Assembly (NCBI GenBank): GCA_002839645.1
Contig: PGYL01000037.1
Coordinates: 31,372-67,228 of the forward strand
Length of the DNA: 35,857 bases
Source: Methanomicrobiales archaeon HGW-Methanomicrobiales-2
Lineage (GTDB): Archaea > Halobacteriota > Methanomicrobia > Methanomicrobiales > Methanoculleaceae
Reading direction: 5' to 3'
This document shows positions 14,045 through 21,068 of the stretch, piece by piece. Each line of letters begins with the position of its first letter. The stretch's first letter is position 1. Made by a program: the position numbers and the translations under genes. The notes under the pieces are model-generated. The model was not told the origin of the DNA and ran no database searches. It worked only from the letters and a program-made list of their open reading frames with translations.

Positions 14045-14052
14045 GTTATATG
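14045..14052 (-). promoter_or_regulatory. TATA box of hsp20
   Basis: CATATAAC on the minus strand. It predicts a start site near 14022 and a leader of about 53 nt, unlike the leaderless pattern of neighbouring genes. Confidence 0.55.
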
Positions 14053-14123
14053 TCTATCCTTTGGTCTCCCGCCTCTCTACCGAACAATACTATTTTATTT
14101 CACCAAAAGACGATTGTACAATA

Positions 14124-14822
14124 ATGAAACAGACACAGCAGAAAACCTCGAAGAACGAGACTGCCCCATGGATGAAATGGGCTTATGTGGGAGTCGCCCT
14201 GCTGGTTGCGGTGGCCATGGTGGGGACCTACCTGGCCCCGATGTTTGAGAAGAAGCAGACCGCCCAGATAGGGAATACCGCAGTGATCGGCTACACCATC
14301 CGTGGCGAGGACGGGCGACCCCTCATCACGACCAACCAGAACCTCGTCTCAAGCGAGTACGAGAAGGGGAACCTCGTCCTCCTGACCAACGGCCTGGAGA
14401 TGCCCGTCGGCGGACAGGTCTCGGGTGAGAACATCGCCGTCATACCGGTCGTATATCCTGAAATCACCGGCTTCTCGGGCTTCGGCCTGCTGGGCTTCGA
14501 GACCAACGCCATCTCCGTGGGGCTCGTCGGGATGCAGGCCGGCGAGACGAAGGCCGTCGGGTTCTCCTACGGGCAGAACGAACTCTCGATGAACCTGACC
14601 GAAGAGGAAGCAAACGGCATCGGCCTCAATTACACCGAGGTGGCAGTGGGCGACCTGGTCCCGCTCGGGTTGACAGTCTCGCCGGAGATCGCTCTTGGCA
14701 ACGAGACCAATGAGACCCCGGCGCTGCGCTTCGGGAAGGTCATCGCCAAGAACCCCGGCTCACTGGTCATCGCGCACCGTTACGGCAGCGCCGAGATCAC
14801 GCTCAACGCTATAACGGGGTAA
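14124..14822 (+). CDS. Membrane-anchored extracytoplasmic protein, possible FKBP-like fold
   Basis: 232 residues from the ATG at 14124. The short polar N-terminus MKQTQQKTSKNETAPWMKW is followed by one membrane segment (about 19-40, WAYVGVALLVAVAMVGTYLA), so the rest is probably outside the cell. The outer domain has VIGYTIRGEDGRPL at its start and GFETNAISVGLVGMQAGETKAV with YGQNE later. This resembles the GFE...L.GM..GE.K layout of SlyD/FKBP-type prolyl isomerases; the fit is partial, so function is uncertain. Three NxT/S sequons (NLT, NYT, NET) could be glycosylated. A TATA-like ACTATTTTATTT lies about 29 nt before the start. It is divergent from hsp20; a thioredoxin-like gene with its own promoter follows. 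Confidence 0.65.
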   Translation: MKQTQQKTSKNETAPWMKWAYVGVALLVAVAMVGTYLAPMFEKKQTAQIGNTAVIGYTIRGEDGRPLITTNQNLVSSEYEKGNLVLLTNGLEMPVGGQVSGENIAVIPVVYPEITGFSGFGLLGFETNAISVGLVGMQAGETKAVGFSYGQNELSMNLTEEEANGIGLNYTEVAVGDLVPLGLTVSPEIALGNETNETPALRFGKVIAKNPGSLVIAHRYGSAEITLNAITG

Positions 14823-14834
14823 CCCACCCCACAG

Positions 14835-14843
14835 TTTTTTATA
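14835..14843 (+). promoter_or_regulatory. TATA box of the thioredoxin-like gene
   Basis: TTTTTTATA, centred about 27 nt before the ATG at 14866, predicting a leaderless transcript. The T-run may also end transcription of the upstream gene. Confidence 0.65.
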
Positions 14844-14865
14844 GTCTCCTCGCTTCCTGCCATAT

Positions 14866-15144
14866 ATGGCGGTGAAAGTGATCAGTTTTTACCAGGAAGG
14901 ATGTATGGGGTGCGAGGAGCAGACCCCGATTCTTCGCGAGGTAGAGAAGAATCTCGGGATCGAGATCGAGGAGATCGATGCTGTGAAGAACCCCGAGCAG
15001 ATCAAAACATACAGCCTCCGGGTGACCCCGACAACCCTCGTCATTGAGGGCGACATGGTCAGGGAGCGGATGGAGGGGCTCGTCCACCGCGAAGAACTGG
15101 AGGCTGCGATCCAGCGGCACCTGTCCCAACCCCTGCCCCGGTAA
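14866..15144 (+). CDS. Thioredoxin-like protein with CMGC active site
   Basis: 92-residue single-domain thioredoxin fold, shorter than classical thioredoxin (about 105) and close to the glutaredoxin-like thioredoxins of methanogens. The redox site is GCMGC at residues 13-17 after VKVISFYQE. The cis-Pro loop is VTPTTLVIEGD. The helical C-terminus ends HREELEAAIQRHLSQP. It probably reduces protein disulfides in the cytosol; the electron donor and partners are unknown. No Shine-Dalgarno is needed if the transcript is leaderless, as the TATA position indicates. A hairpin/T6 terminator overlaps the stop. Confidence 0.9.
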   Translation: MAVKVISFYQEGCMGCEEQTPILREVEKNLGIEIEEIDAVKNPEQIKTYSLRVTPTTLVIEGDMVRERMEGLVHREELEAAIQRHLSQPLPR

Positions 15145-15173
15145 AGGTCAGGGCAGGCGGTTCATTCTTTTTT
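15132..15173 (+). terminator. Terminator of the thioredoxin-like gene
   Basis: 7-bp stem CCTGCCC (15132-15138) and GGGCAGG (15151-15157) with the stop codon in the loop, then T6 at 15168-15173. Confidence 0.65.
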
Positions 15174-15212
15174 GCAGTTCTACGTGATCGGGAGGGTAAC
15201 GGAAAGCGGGAT

Positions 15213-15806
15213 TCACCGCCTCATCTGGTAACGCCCGTCGATGTAGCCGTAGATCCGCTTCACCCTGCGGGCCACGGTCTTCTTGCCTTCTTTCCGGAGG
15301 ACCGGACCATCGCGGAGCTTGATATGCGATATCCGGATCCGCCGCCCGCCGAAGGGGTAGGCCTCCCCGACGACGAACTCCTCTTCCCCCTCCGCGGTCT
15401 GGTAGAGCGGGAGGGTCGTGCGGCCGGTGTGGATGGACGCCCTCACCACGACCTGCTCAATCCCCCGGGTCCAGAGGGTTGTCACTTCCTCGGCCGTTGC
15501 GTGGTAGACTCGTTTCGCTCCGGTCTCGATGCCGGTGACCTCGACCCCGAATACATCGTCTCCGCACTCCGCGGCGATGTGGTCTCCGAGGCTCACGACC
15601 TCGTTGGCGAGCATCTCCACGCTGCAGACCTGTGATTCGGTCTCACGGCTCACGATAGCCTTGATGGTGAGAATGCTGGGTTCCGGAGGTTTTGGAATCC
15701 GGTGGATCTGACCGCATTCGTTGCACTGCACCACCAGTTCGGCGGCTTCACGGAGAATCTGGTGATCACACTCCTCTTTGCAGACGGGACAGTCGATACT
15801 AATCAT
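15213..15806 (-). CDS. HVO_0476-type zinc-finger protein
   Basis: 197 residues, matching by layout the archaeal HVO_0476 family of unknown function. The N-terminus has CPVCKEEC and CNECGQIHRIP, a four-cysteine zinc ribbon. Strand-rich segments follow (VSLGDHIAAECGDDVFGVEVTGIE, VGEAYPFGGRRIRISHIKLRDG). The basic C-terminus ARRVKRIYGYIDGRYQMRR suggests nucleic-acid binding (inference). It is divergent from the DUF371 gene with 33 nt between start codons, and an AT-rich element about 28 nt upstream of its ATG suits a short or leaderless transcript. Confidence 0.8.
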   Translation of the reverse strand: MISIDCPVCKEECDHQILREAAELVVQCNECGQIHRIPKPPEPSILTIKAIVSRETESQVCSVEMLANEVVSLGDHIAAECGDDVFGVEVTGIETGAKRVYHATAEEVTTLWTRGIEQVVVRASIHTGRTTLPLYQTAEGEEEFVVGEAYPFGGRRIRISHIKLRDGPVLRKEGKKTVARRVKRIYGYIDGRYQMRR

Positions 15807-15839
15807 TCATTAGCAATAGAATCCCTCTCCTAATTAAGC

Positions 15840-16310
15840 ATGAAGGCGAGGGATATCGTGCGGGCACGGGGACACCCCCTGATCCAGGGGACCCACCCGA
15901 CGACGTTTGAGGTGACGAGGGACGAGACGCTGACCGTGACCGGCGACTGCATCATCGCCGTCGCTGCCGACAAGGGTGCGGCAGACCTCGATCCGGACCT
16001 CAAAACGGTGCTCCGCGACGACCGGGCAGTGCTCACGACCCGGCTTACCGCAGGGAACGAGACCGTCGAGATCCGGTCGCGGGGAAGCGCGGCGTTCACT
16101 CTGGACCACCCCGCCGACCTCGTCTGGCGGCGAAGCGACTTCGTCTCTGACCGGACCGTGGGCATCCGTTCCGACTCTGTCGCGGCCACCCTCCCCCGGC
16201 CGTTCATCGAGGCGCTCCGGCGGGGGGAGGAACTGGTGGTCGAACTCGAGGCGGAGGTCCCGGAGAACGACTGTCCGCAGGATGCGATGGCCCGCGGGGC
16301 CGGAGCTTGA
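15840..16310 (+). CDS. DUF371 family protein
   Basis: 156 residues. The archaeal DUF371 hallmark is clear: GHPLIQGTHPTTFEVTRDETLTVTGDCIIAV at residues 11-43, then DRAVLTTRLTAG and SDFVSDRTVGIRSD. The family is small, cytosolic and conserved in methanogens, with no established role. The C-terminus ends shortly after EVPENDCPQDAMARGAGA. Two GAA-loop hairpins follow the stop codon immediately. It is paired divergently with the HVO_0476-type zinc-finger gene. Confidence 0.9.
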   Translation: MKARDIVRARGHPLIQGTHPTTFEVTRDETLTVTGDCIIAVAADKGAADLDPDLKTVLRDDRAVLTTRLTAGNETVEIRSRGSAAFTLDHPADLVWRRSDFVSDRTVGIRSDSVAATLPRPFIEALRRGEELVVELEAEVPENDCPQDAMARGAGA

Positions 16311-16354
16311 GAAACCCGAAGGGTTTCGGACAGGAGTTTGAGCACCGAAGGTGC
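16311..16354. repeat. Two GAA-triloop hairpins in tandem
   Basis: Hairpin 1: GAAACCC-GAA-GGGTTTC (16311-16327), starting right after the DUF371 stop. Hairpin 2: GCACC-GAA-GGTGC (16342-16354). Both have the same triloop and a C-G closing pair. They could form a bidirectional terminator or part of a small dispersed intergenic repeat. No T-run follows. Confidence 0.6.
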
Positions 16355-16376
16355 GAGGGTCCCTGAGCGGCCCCTC

Positions 16377-16565
16377 TCACCGGGCGTCCCGCATCCCGTC
16401 CCGGATCTCGCCGAGCACCAGCACGCCGATTTCAAGGAGCAGAACGGCCGCGAAGAGCCCGACGATCAGGACCACTTCCATCGGGACCCCGCCGAGGAGA
16501 TCCATAGCCGTAACGACGCCCACGACGAAGACGGTTATCACCGCCCACGCTTTTTCGTCTACCAT
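16377..16565 (-). CDS. Small two-pass membrane protein
   Basis: 62 residues starting MVDEKAWAVITVFVVGVV. Two hydrophobic helices (about 7-22 and 28-53) are separated by MDLLGGVPME. The charged tail GEIRDGMRDAR would sit in the cytosol. The frame extends upstream of this ATG, but that part is arginine-rich and lies upstream of the promoter, so I reject it. A TATA box sits 27 nt before the chosen ATG, consistent with a leaderless transcript. No family is recognised. Confidence 0.65.
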   Translation of the reverse strand: MVDEKAWAVITVFVVGVVTAMDLLGGVPMEVVLIVGLFAAVLLLEIGVLVLGEIRDGMRDAR

Positions 16566-16588
16566 GAAGCATGGTGGATTGTTTGAGG

Positions 16589-16596
16589 TTATATCA
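16589..16596 (-). promoter_or_regulatory. TATA box of the small membrane-protein gene
   Basis: TGATATAA on the minus strand, about 27 nt before the ATG at 16565; predicts leaderless mRNA. Confidence 0.6.
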
Positions 16597-16705
16597 ATTC
16601 TGAGGGCATCCGGATCGCGGCTGGCCCCTGGCCGTTCGTCGAGCCTGACCCGGGTAGTTCGCTCCCGCATGCAGGGTTGACGCTTTCCCTTCGCGAAGCC
16701 CGCGC

Positions 16706-16734
16706 ACCTACCCCCGATGCCGCCGGGGATAGGT
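16706..16734. promoter_or_regulatory. Inverted repeat touching the histidine-kinase promoter
   Basis: ACCTACCCCC (16706-16715) and GGGGATAGGT (16725-16734) pair with one mismatch over 10 bp. The right arm runs into the TATA-like TTTATCC at 16734-16740, about 31 nt before the kinase start. Candidate operator. Confidence 0.4.
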
Positions 16735-16767
16735 TTATCCACTCACGGTGCGGGGGACAGGTGAGGC

Positions 16768-18717
16768 ATGCAACCGTTCACCCCGGCGCTCGATGACCTT
16801 CTTGAACAACTGGAGGCATTCGACCGCCGCCTCCGCCCGCCCGGTGAAGGCGCGGTCCCCGCGGGAGACCTGCTCCTGCAGAAATCCCACCTTGCCGAGA
16901 TCTATGACCTGACCGACACGCTGATCGCCGGTATCCGGAGCGTCGATGCCGAATACCGGCGATGCCGGAATCGGCTTACCCGCCTGCCGGTCGGATTCTT
17001 CTGCACCGGGCCCGACGGGGTCGTCCTGGAGGCGAACCGGGTGGCGGGCACCCTGCTTGGCCTCGCTCCCGATCTCATGCGGGGTGTCTCTCTCGACACC
17101 TACCTCCACCCGGGGTGCATCCCGGCCTTCCGGTCGGCGGTTGCAGCACTCACGCGGGGCGAAGAGGTGCCGGTGCAGGAGTTCTCGTTCGTCTTGCCCG
17201 ACGGCAGCGCCTTCCCGGCTGCCGTGGCGGTCTCGACATCGCGCGACTCCGACGGCGGAGCGGTCGAGTGCCTCTGGGGCTTCTGCGATATCTCAAAGCA
17301 GAAGAGGCTTGGAGAAGCCCTCCGCCAGAGCGAAGAGCGCTACCGGGAACTGACCGGAAACATCAGCGACGCCTTCCTCGCCCTGGACAAAAACGGCCGT
17401 ATCGTCTCCTGGAACCGGGCGGCGGCCCGTCTCTCGGGCCGCCCTGAGGAGGAGGCCGTTGGGAAGAGCATCTACGATCTCTTCCCGGAACTCCGGGACG
17501 AGGCGGTCATCGGGTTCTTCCGTGAGGTCATGGCGACCGGCAGGCCCGGTGCGAGCGAATGCAGGTTTCACCTCCACGGGCGGGACCATACCTTCGAGGT
17601 GCGTGCCGTCCCCACTCGCGAGGGCATCTCTATCTACCTCCAGGACATCTCGGGCCGCCTGGGGGCTGAAGAGGCCCTCAGGAGGAGCGAGGAGCAGTGC
17701 CGGGCGGTCGTGGAGAGCCAGACCGAGTTGATCTGCCGCCGGCTCCCCGACGGGACGCTCACCTTCGTAAACGAAGCCTACTGCCGCTACATCGGCATCC
17801 CGTGCGGAGACCTCCTCGGGCGGCGCTACGCCCCCACGGTCCCGGTCGACGACCAGGTCCGGATCCAGCAAAGCCTTGCCTCCCTCGCCCCCGACCACCC
17901 GGTATCGACAGTCGAGCACCGGATGATCATGCCGGACGGCAGGGTCCGGTGGCAGCAGTGGACCGTTACGGCATTCTTCGACGAAAGGGGATCCGTCGTC
18001 GAGTATCAGTCGGTGGGCCGGGACATCACCGATGCCCGGATGGCCGGGGAAGCGCTCCTCCTCGCGAACCGGAAACTGAACCTCCTCTCGGACGTGACCC
18101 GGCACGATATCGTAAACCGGCTCAACGTGCTCTCAGGTTACCTCGACCTCTTCCGGGAGCGGGCGGACGACCCGGAACTGCTGCAGTATTACCGGAAGGA
18201 GGAAGAAGCCATCAAAGATATCCAGCGCTATATGGCCTTCACCGCGGAGTACCGGGATGTCGGCATGGCCTCTCCTGTCTGGCAGGATATATCGTGGATC
18301 GTCCGCGAAGCGAGGGCGGGGCTTGATACGGGAGAGGTTGCCGTCGAGGTGCAGGGGGGTGGCCTGGAGGTGTATGCCGACCCCCTCATCGTCCGGGTCT
18401 TTGCAAACCTCATCGACAACTCGCTCCGGCACGGCGTGAACGTTACCCGGATACGCATCCGTCCGGAAGAGTCCGACCGGGGGATCAGCATTGTCTACGA
18501 GGACGACGGCATCGGCATCCCCCATGCTGAAAAAGAGAAACTATTCGAGCGGGGGTTCGGGCGACAGACCGGATTCGGGCTCTTTCTCGCCCGGGAGATC
18601 CTGGCGATCACCGACCTCTCCATACGGGAGACCGGCGAGCCCGGGAAGGGCGTGCGGTTTTTAATCGACGTTCCGCCGGAATTTTACCGGTTCACCGGTC
18701 GCGACCGAGCTCGGTGA
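16768..18717 (+). CDS. Soluble PAS-domain sensor histidine kinase
   Basis: 649 residues with no membrane segment, so a cytosolic sensor. A helical N-terminus (1-70) precedes three PAS domains at about 72-175 (PVGFFCTGPDGVVLEANRVAG), 190-300 (DAFLALDKNGRIVSWNRAAARLSG) and 305-425 (ELICRRLPDGTLTFVNEAYCRYIG). Each ends in a PAC-type segment such as GFCDISKQK, YLQDISGRL or VGRDITDAR. The phospho-acceptor region is TRHDIVNRLNVLSGYLDL with H446. The ATPase domain has the N box NLIDNSLRHG (N547 region) and the G boxes EDDGIGIP and GFGLFLAREIL. No response regulator is adjacent, so its partner is encoded elsewhere. The promoter at 16734-16740 leaves almost no leader. The 3' end overlaps the convergent xseB gene by 26 nt. 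Signal unknown. Confidence 0.93.
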   Translation: MQPFTPALDDLLEQLEAFDRRLRPPGEGAVPAGDLLLQKSHLAEIYDLTDTLIAGIRSVDAEYRRCRNRLTRLPVGFFCTGPDGVVLEANRVAGTLLGLAPDLMRGVSLDTYLHPGCIPAFRSAVAALTRGEEVPVQEFSFVLPDGSAFPAAVAVSTSRDSDGGAVECLWGFCDISKQKRLGEALRQSEERYRELTGNISDAFLALDKNGRIVSWNRAAARLSGRPEEEAVGKSIYDLFPELRDEAVIGFFREVMATGRPGASECRFHLHGRDHTFEVRAVPTREGISIYLQDISGRLGAEEALRRSEEQCRAVVESQTELICRRLPDGTLTFVNEAYCRYIGIPCGDLLGRRYAPTVPVDDQVRIQQSLASLAPDHPVSTVEHRMIMPDGRVRWQQWTVTAFFDERGSVVEYQSVGRDITDARMAGEALLLANRKLNLLSDVTRHDIVNRLNVLSGYLDLFRERADDPELLQYYRKEEEAIKDIQRYMAFTAEYRDVGMASPVWQDISWIVREARAGLDTGEVAVEVQGGGLEVYADPLIVRVFANLIDNSLRHGVNVTRIRIRPEESDRGISIVYEDDGIGIPHAEKEKLFERGFGRQTGFGLFLAREILAITDLSIRETGEPGKGVRFLIDVPPEFYRFTGRDRAR

Positions 18718-18877
18718 GTTTCATCTCGGCTGCGCCGAGGAGGTCTTCGCACTGCTTCACGAGGAGCGCACCGCGTTCGTAGATGACGATGCTCTCTTCG
18801 AGGCTCGTATCGCCGTCTTCCAGTCTCCGGACAATTCCCCGCAGTTCTTCCAGCATCTCTTCAAAGGTCTCTGTCAT
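18692..18877 (-). CDS. xseB: Exodeoxyribonuclease VII small subunit
   Basis: 61 residues, FEEMLEELRGIVRRLEDGDTSLEESIVIYERG, the typical XseB helical hairpin. It associates with XseA to form exonuclease VII, which degrades single-stranded DNA from both ends. The start overlaps the end of xseA by 17 nt, showing an operon. Its stop lies inside the 3' end of the convergent histidine kinase. ExoVII is common in bacteria and patchy in archaea. Confidence 0.95.
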   Translation of the reverse strand: MTETFEEMLEELRGIVRRLEDGDTSLEESIVIYERGALLVKQCEDLLGAAEMKLTELGRDR

Positions 18878-20108
18878 ACGTTATCTCCTCCACGACGGCA
18901 CTGCACCGGCCGTCCTTCATCAAGAGCACTACACGGTCTTTTAGGTGGAGTTCCCCGGCGCTTCTCACGACGCTTCCTCCCGACTCGACGATGCAGTAAC
19001 CCCGGTCCAGGATGGCGAGCGGGTTCTTCCCCACGATATGCGCACGGACCTCCGCGAGCGCGAACCGGTCGCGCTGCACCCGGGCGAGCGCCGCCCGCCG
19101 GAGCAGGTCCTCATGCTCGACGAGGCGCTGCATCCGCTCGTGGATCCGGCGTGTAAGCCGCCGGGGGTGCATGCGCCCCGCGAGGTCCTCTACCTCGCTT
19201 GCCGAGGCGGCGAGGCGGTGGAGAAGGAGCGAACGCATCCTCTCCTCATACCCGGAGAGTTCCCCGAGCACCTCCCGCCGCTCGGGCACGGCCCGTTCCG
19301 CCGCTGCCGACGGCGTCGGCGCCCGGAGGTCCGCGGCGAAGTCGCAGAGGGCGGTGTCCACCTCGTGGCCGACGGCGCTGATCACCGGCGTCCTGCATGC
19401 GGCGACGGCCCGCACGACGTCGGGGTGATTGAAGGGGAAGAGGTCCTCGAAGCTTCCGCCTCCGCGCCCGACGATGATCACGTCCACGAGCCCGTCGATT
19501 CGCCGGATCGCCTCCGCGATCTCGATGTGGGCCCCATCGCCCTGGACGGCCGTCGGGGAGAGGACCACCTCGACGGGATACCGCCGGTCGATGACCGAGA
19601 GGATATCCTGCACCGCCGCCCCGGTAGGGGAGGTGACCACGCCGACCCGGTGCGGGAAGAGTGGGATGGGCCGTTTCCGTTCAGGGGCGAAGAGCCCCTC
19701 GGCGTCGAGTTCCTGCTTCCAGCGCTCGACCATGAGGTGGCGCTCGCCGAGACCCGCCGGGAGCATCTCCCGGACGATCAGCTGGTACCTCCCGTGAGGT
19801 TCGTAGACCTCTACGGACCCCCAGGCGAGGACGTCCATGCCGTCTTTGGGCGCAAAGCCGAGCGCGGATGCGGAGGTGCGCCACATCACACAGTTGATCA
19901 GCGCGGAATTCCTTCCGTTTCGCTCCGAAAGCGAGAAGTAACGGTGGCCGGAGGTGTGGTCCTTATAGTTGGTCACCTCTCCACGGACCCAGACCTGGTG
20001 CAGGCGGGCGTCGTCGAGAAGGTCGCAGATGAGTCCCGAGACCTCTGAAACCGCGAGGATCGGGGTGCCGAACCGATCCGGACCGGTGGAATGACCGCCG
20101 AGCATCAT
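18861..20108 (-). CDS. xseA: Exodeoxyribonuclease VII large subunit
   Basis: About 415 residues. The OB-fold domain lies at about 15-115 (LHQVWVRGEVTNYKDHTSGHRYFSL), followed by the catalytic domain with FPHRVGVVTSPTGAAVQDIL, the motif GRGGGSFEDLFPFN, and ISAVGHEVDTALCDFAADLRAPTPSAAAE. A coiled-coil stretch and the C-terminal DRGYCIV follow. This is normal full length for the family. The start is ambiguous between GTG 20111, ATG 20108 and ATG 20105; a TATA box about 26 nt upstream of 20108 predicts a leaderless mRNA. It is the first gene of xseA-xseB and diverges from the TIM-barrel gene. Confidence 0.95.
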   Translation of the reverse strand: MMLGGHSTGPDRFGTPILAVSEVSGLICDLLDDARLHQVWVRGEVTNYKDHTSGHRYFSLSERNGRNSALINCVMWRTSASALGFAPKDGMDVLAWGSVEVYEPHGRYQLIVREMLPAGLGERHLMVERWKQELDAEGLFAPERKRPIPLFPHRVGVVTSPTGAAVQDILSVIDRRYPVEVVLSPTAVQGDGAHIEIAEAIRRIDGLVDVIIVGRGGGSFEDLFPFNHPDVVRAVAACRTPVISAVGHEVDTALCDFAADLRAPTPSAAAERAVPERREVLGELSGYEERMRSLLLHRLAASASEVEDLAGRMHPRRLTRRIHERMQRLVEHEDLLRRAALARVQRDRFALAEVRAHIVGKNPLAILDRGYCIVESGGSVVRSAGELHLKDRVVLLMKDGRCSAVVEEITYDRDL

Positions 20109-20129
20109 CACAATCTATTAGACCGATGG

Positions 20130-20137
20130 TTTATATC
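20130..20137 (-). promoter_or_regulatory. TATA box of xseAB
   Basis: GATATAAA on the minus strand, about 26 nt before the xseA start. It is too close (about 15 nt) to serve the divergent plus-strand gene, for which CTATTAGA near 20114-20121 is better placed. Confidence 0.55.
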
Positions 20138-20147
20138 ATGTAGTGGT

Positions 20148-20972
20148 ATGGGTCGTTTCGCCGTCTCGACCATGTTCTTCCACGAGTACCCGTGCGACTG
20201 CATCTTCGACTACGTCGCCGAGTCCGGCCTCGACGGCCTCGAGTTCTGGGTCGAGACGCCGCACTTCTGGCTTCGCGATCGCCCGGAGGACGAGCTCGCC
20301 GGGTGCATCGCCGCCCACCCGGAACTCTCGCCGATCACCATTCATGCCCCATCGCTGGACTTAAACCCCTGCTCCATCAACCCGAGAGTCGCCGAGATCT
20401 CGGTCGAGTATACCGTCGAAGCGATCCGGATGGCGGAGCGGATGGGGGTCGGCGTGGTCACCGTCCACCCGGGGAGAAGGACAGCGAAACGGCACCCGAG
20501 CGCATACGACTACCGGCGGTTCGAGGAGGACATCGCCCGGCTCCGGGGGGGCGCAGAGAAGACCCGGGGGAAGGGGGCGATCGAGAACCTGGAGCCCCGG
20601 GTCAACGCTCTGCTCTACACCGCGGAGGATGCCGCCGAGGTGCTCGACCGGGAGCCGTGGCTCTGGTTCACGCTCGATATGGGGCATGCCATGATGGCGT
20701 CCCCCCGGGAGGTGGACCGGTTCATCGACCTCTGCATCGAGCGGATGGCAAACGTCCACGTCAGCGCAATCGGCGGGAACGGGCGACCCCACCACCCCGT
20801 CCATAACGACCGGGCTGCGAAGCAGGTGCTTGCTGAACTTGCCGACCGGGGCTACGGCGGGTACCTCACCCTGGAACTCGAGGACATGGTCTTTCCGGAG
20901 CCCCTCTCATCCGAAGAGAAGGTCGTGCTCCTGGCACGGGAATTGGAGGCGTTAGAGGAGATATTCTCCTGA
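20148..20972 (+). CDS. Sugar phosphate isomerase/epimerase-like TIM-barrel protein
   Basis: 274 residues of the AP-endonuclease-2/xylose-isomerase-like TIM-barrel superfamily. Visible features are GLDGLEFWVETPHFW, ITIHAPSLDLNP, GVGVVTVHPGRR, IENLEPR, FTLDMGHAMM, NVHVSAIGGNGRPHHPVHND and GGYLTLELEDMVF. The H, E and D residues at these strand ends are the usual metal ligands. The substrate is not predictable; it could be a sugar isomerase or an endonuclease-IV-like enzyme. The start is the ATG at 20148 (MGRFAVSTMFFHEYP); the frame extends further upstream but would overlap the xseA start. It is a single gene with a near-leaderless promoter. Confidence 0.8.
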   Translation: MGRFAVSTMFFHEYPCDCIFDYVAESGLDGLEFWVETPHFWLRDRPEDELAGCIAAHPELSPITIHAPSLDLNPCSINPRVAEISVEYTVEAIRMAERMGVGVVTVHPGRRTAKRHPSAYDYRRFEEDIARLRGGAEKTRGKGAIENLEPRVNALLYTAEDAAEVLDREPWLWFTLDMGHAMMASPREVDRFIDLCIERMANVHVSAIGGNGRPHHPVHNDRAAKQVLAELADRGYGGYLTLELEDMVFPEPLSSEEKVVLLARELEALEEIFS

Positions 20973-21008
20973 AGCGCTGGTTTTATAACCTCTGCCTACA
21001 ACATAATT

Positions 21009-21016
21009 CATATAAC
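21009..21016 (+). promoter_or_regulatory. TATA box of the CNNM-type gene
   Basis: CATATAAC, about 56 nt before the ATG at 21069, giving a leader of about 30 nt. Confidence 0.55.
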
Positions 21017-21068
21017 CCCAACGGATAACCCGAAACTAGATACAGCCGTTCAGTGCGGCGTGGAATAA

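Larger units (their letters stand above)
16566..16767. other. Divergent intergenic region upstream of the histidine kinase
   Basis: 202 nt with two opposing promoters, the palindrome CTTCGCGAAG at about 16689-16698, and the inverted repeat at 16706-16734. No coding potential is recognised. Confidence 0.5.

Noticed and set aside
16566-16742. N-terminal extension of the small membrane protein
   Set aside because: Lies upstream of a well-placed TATA box and is arginine-rich non-conserved sequence.
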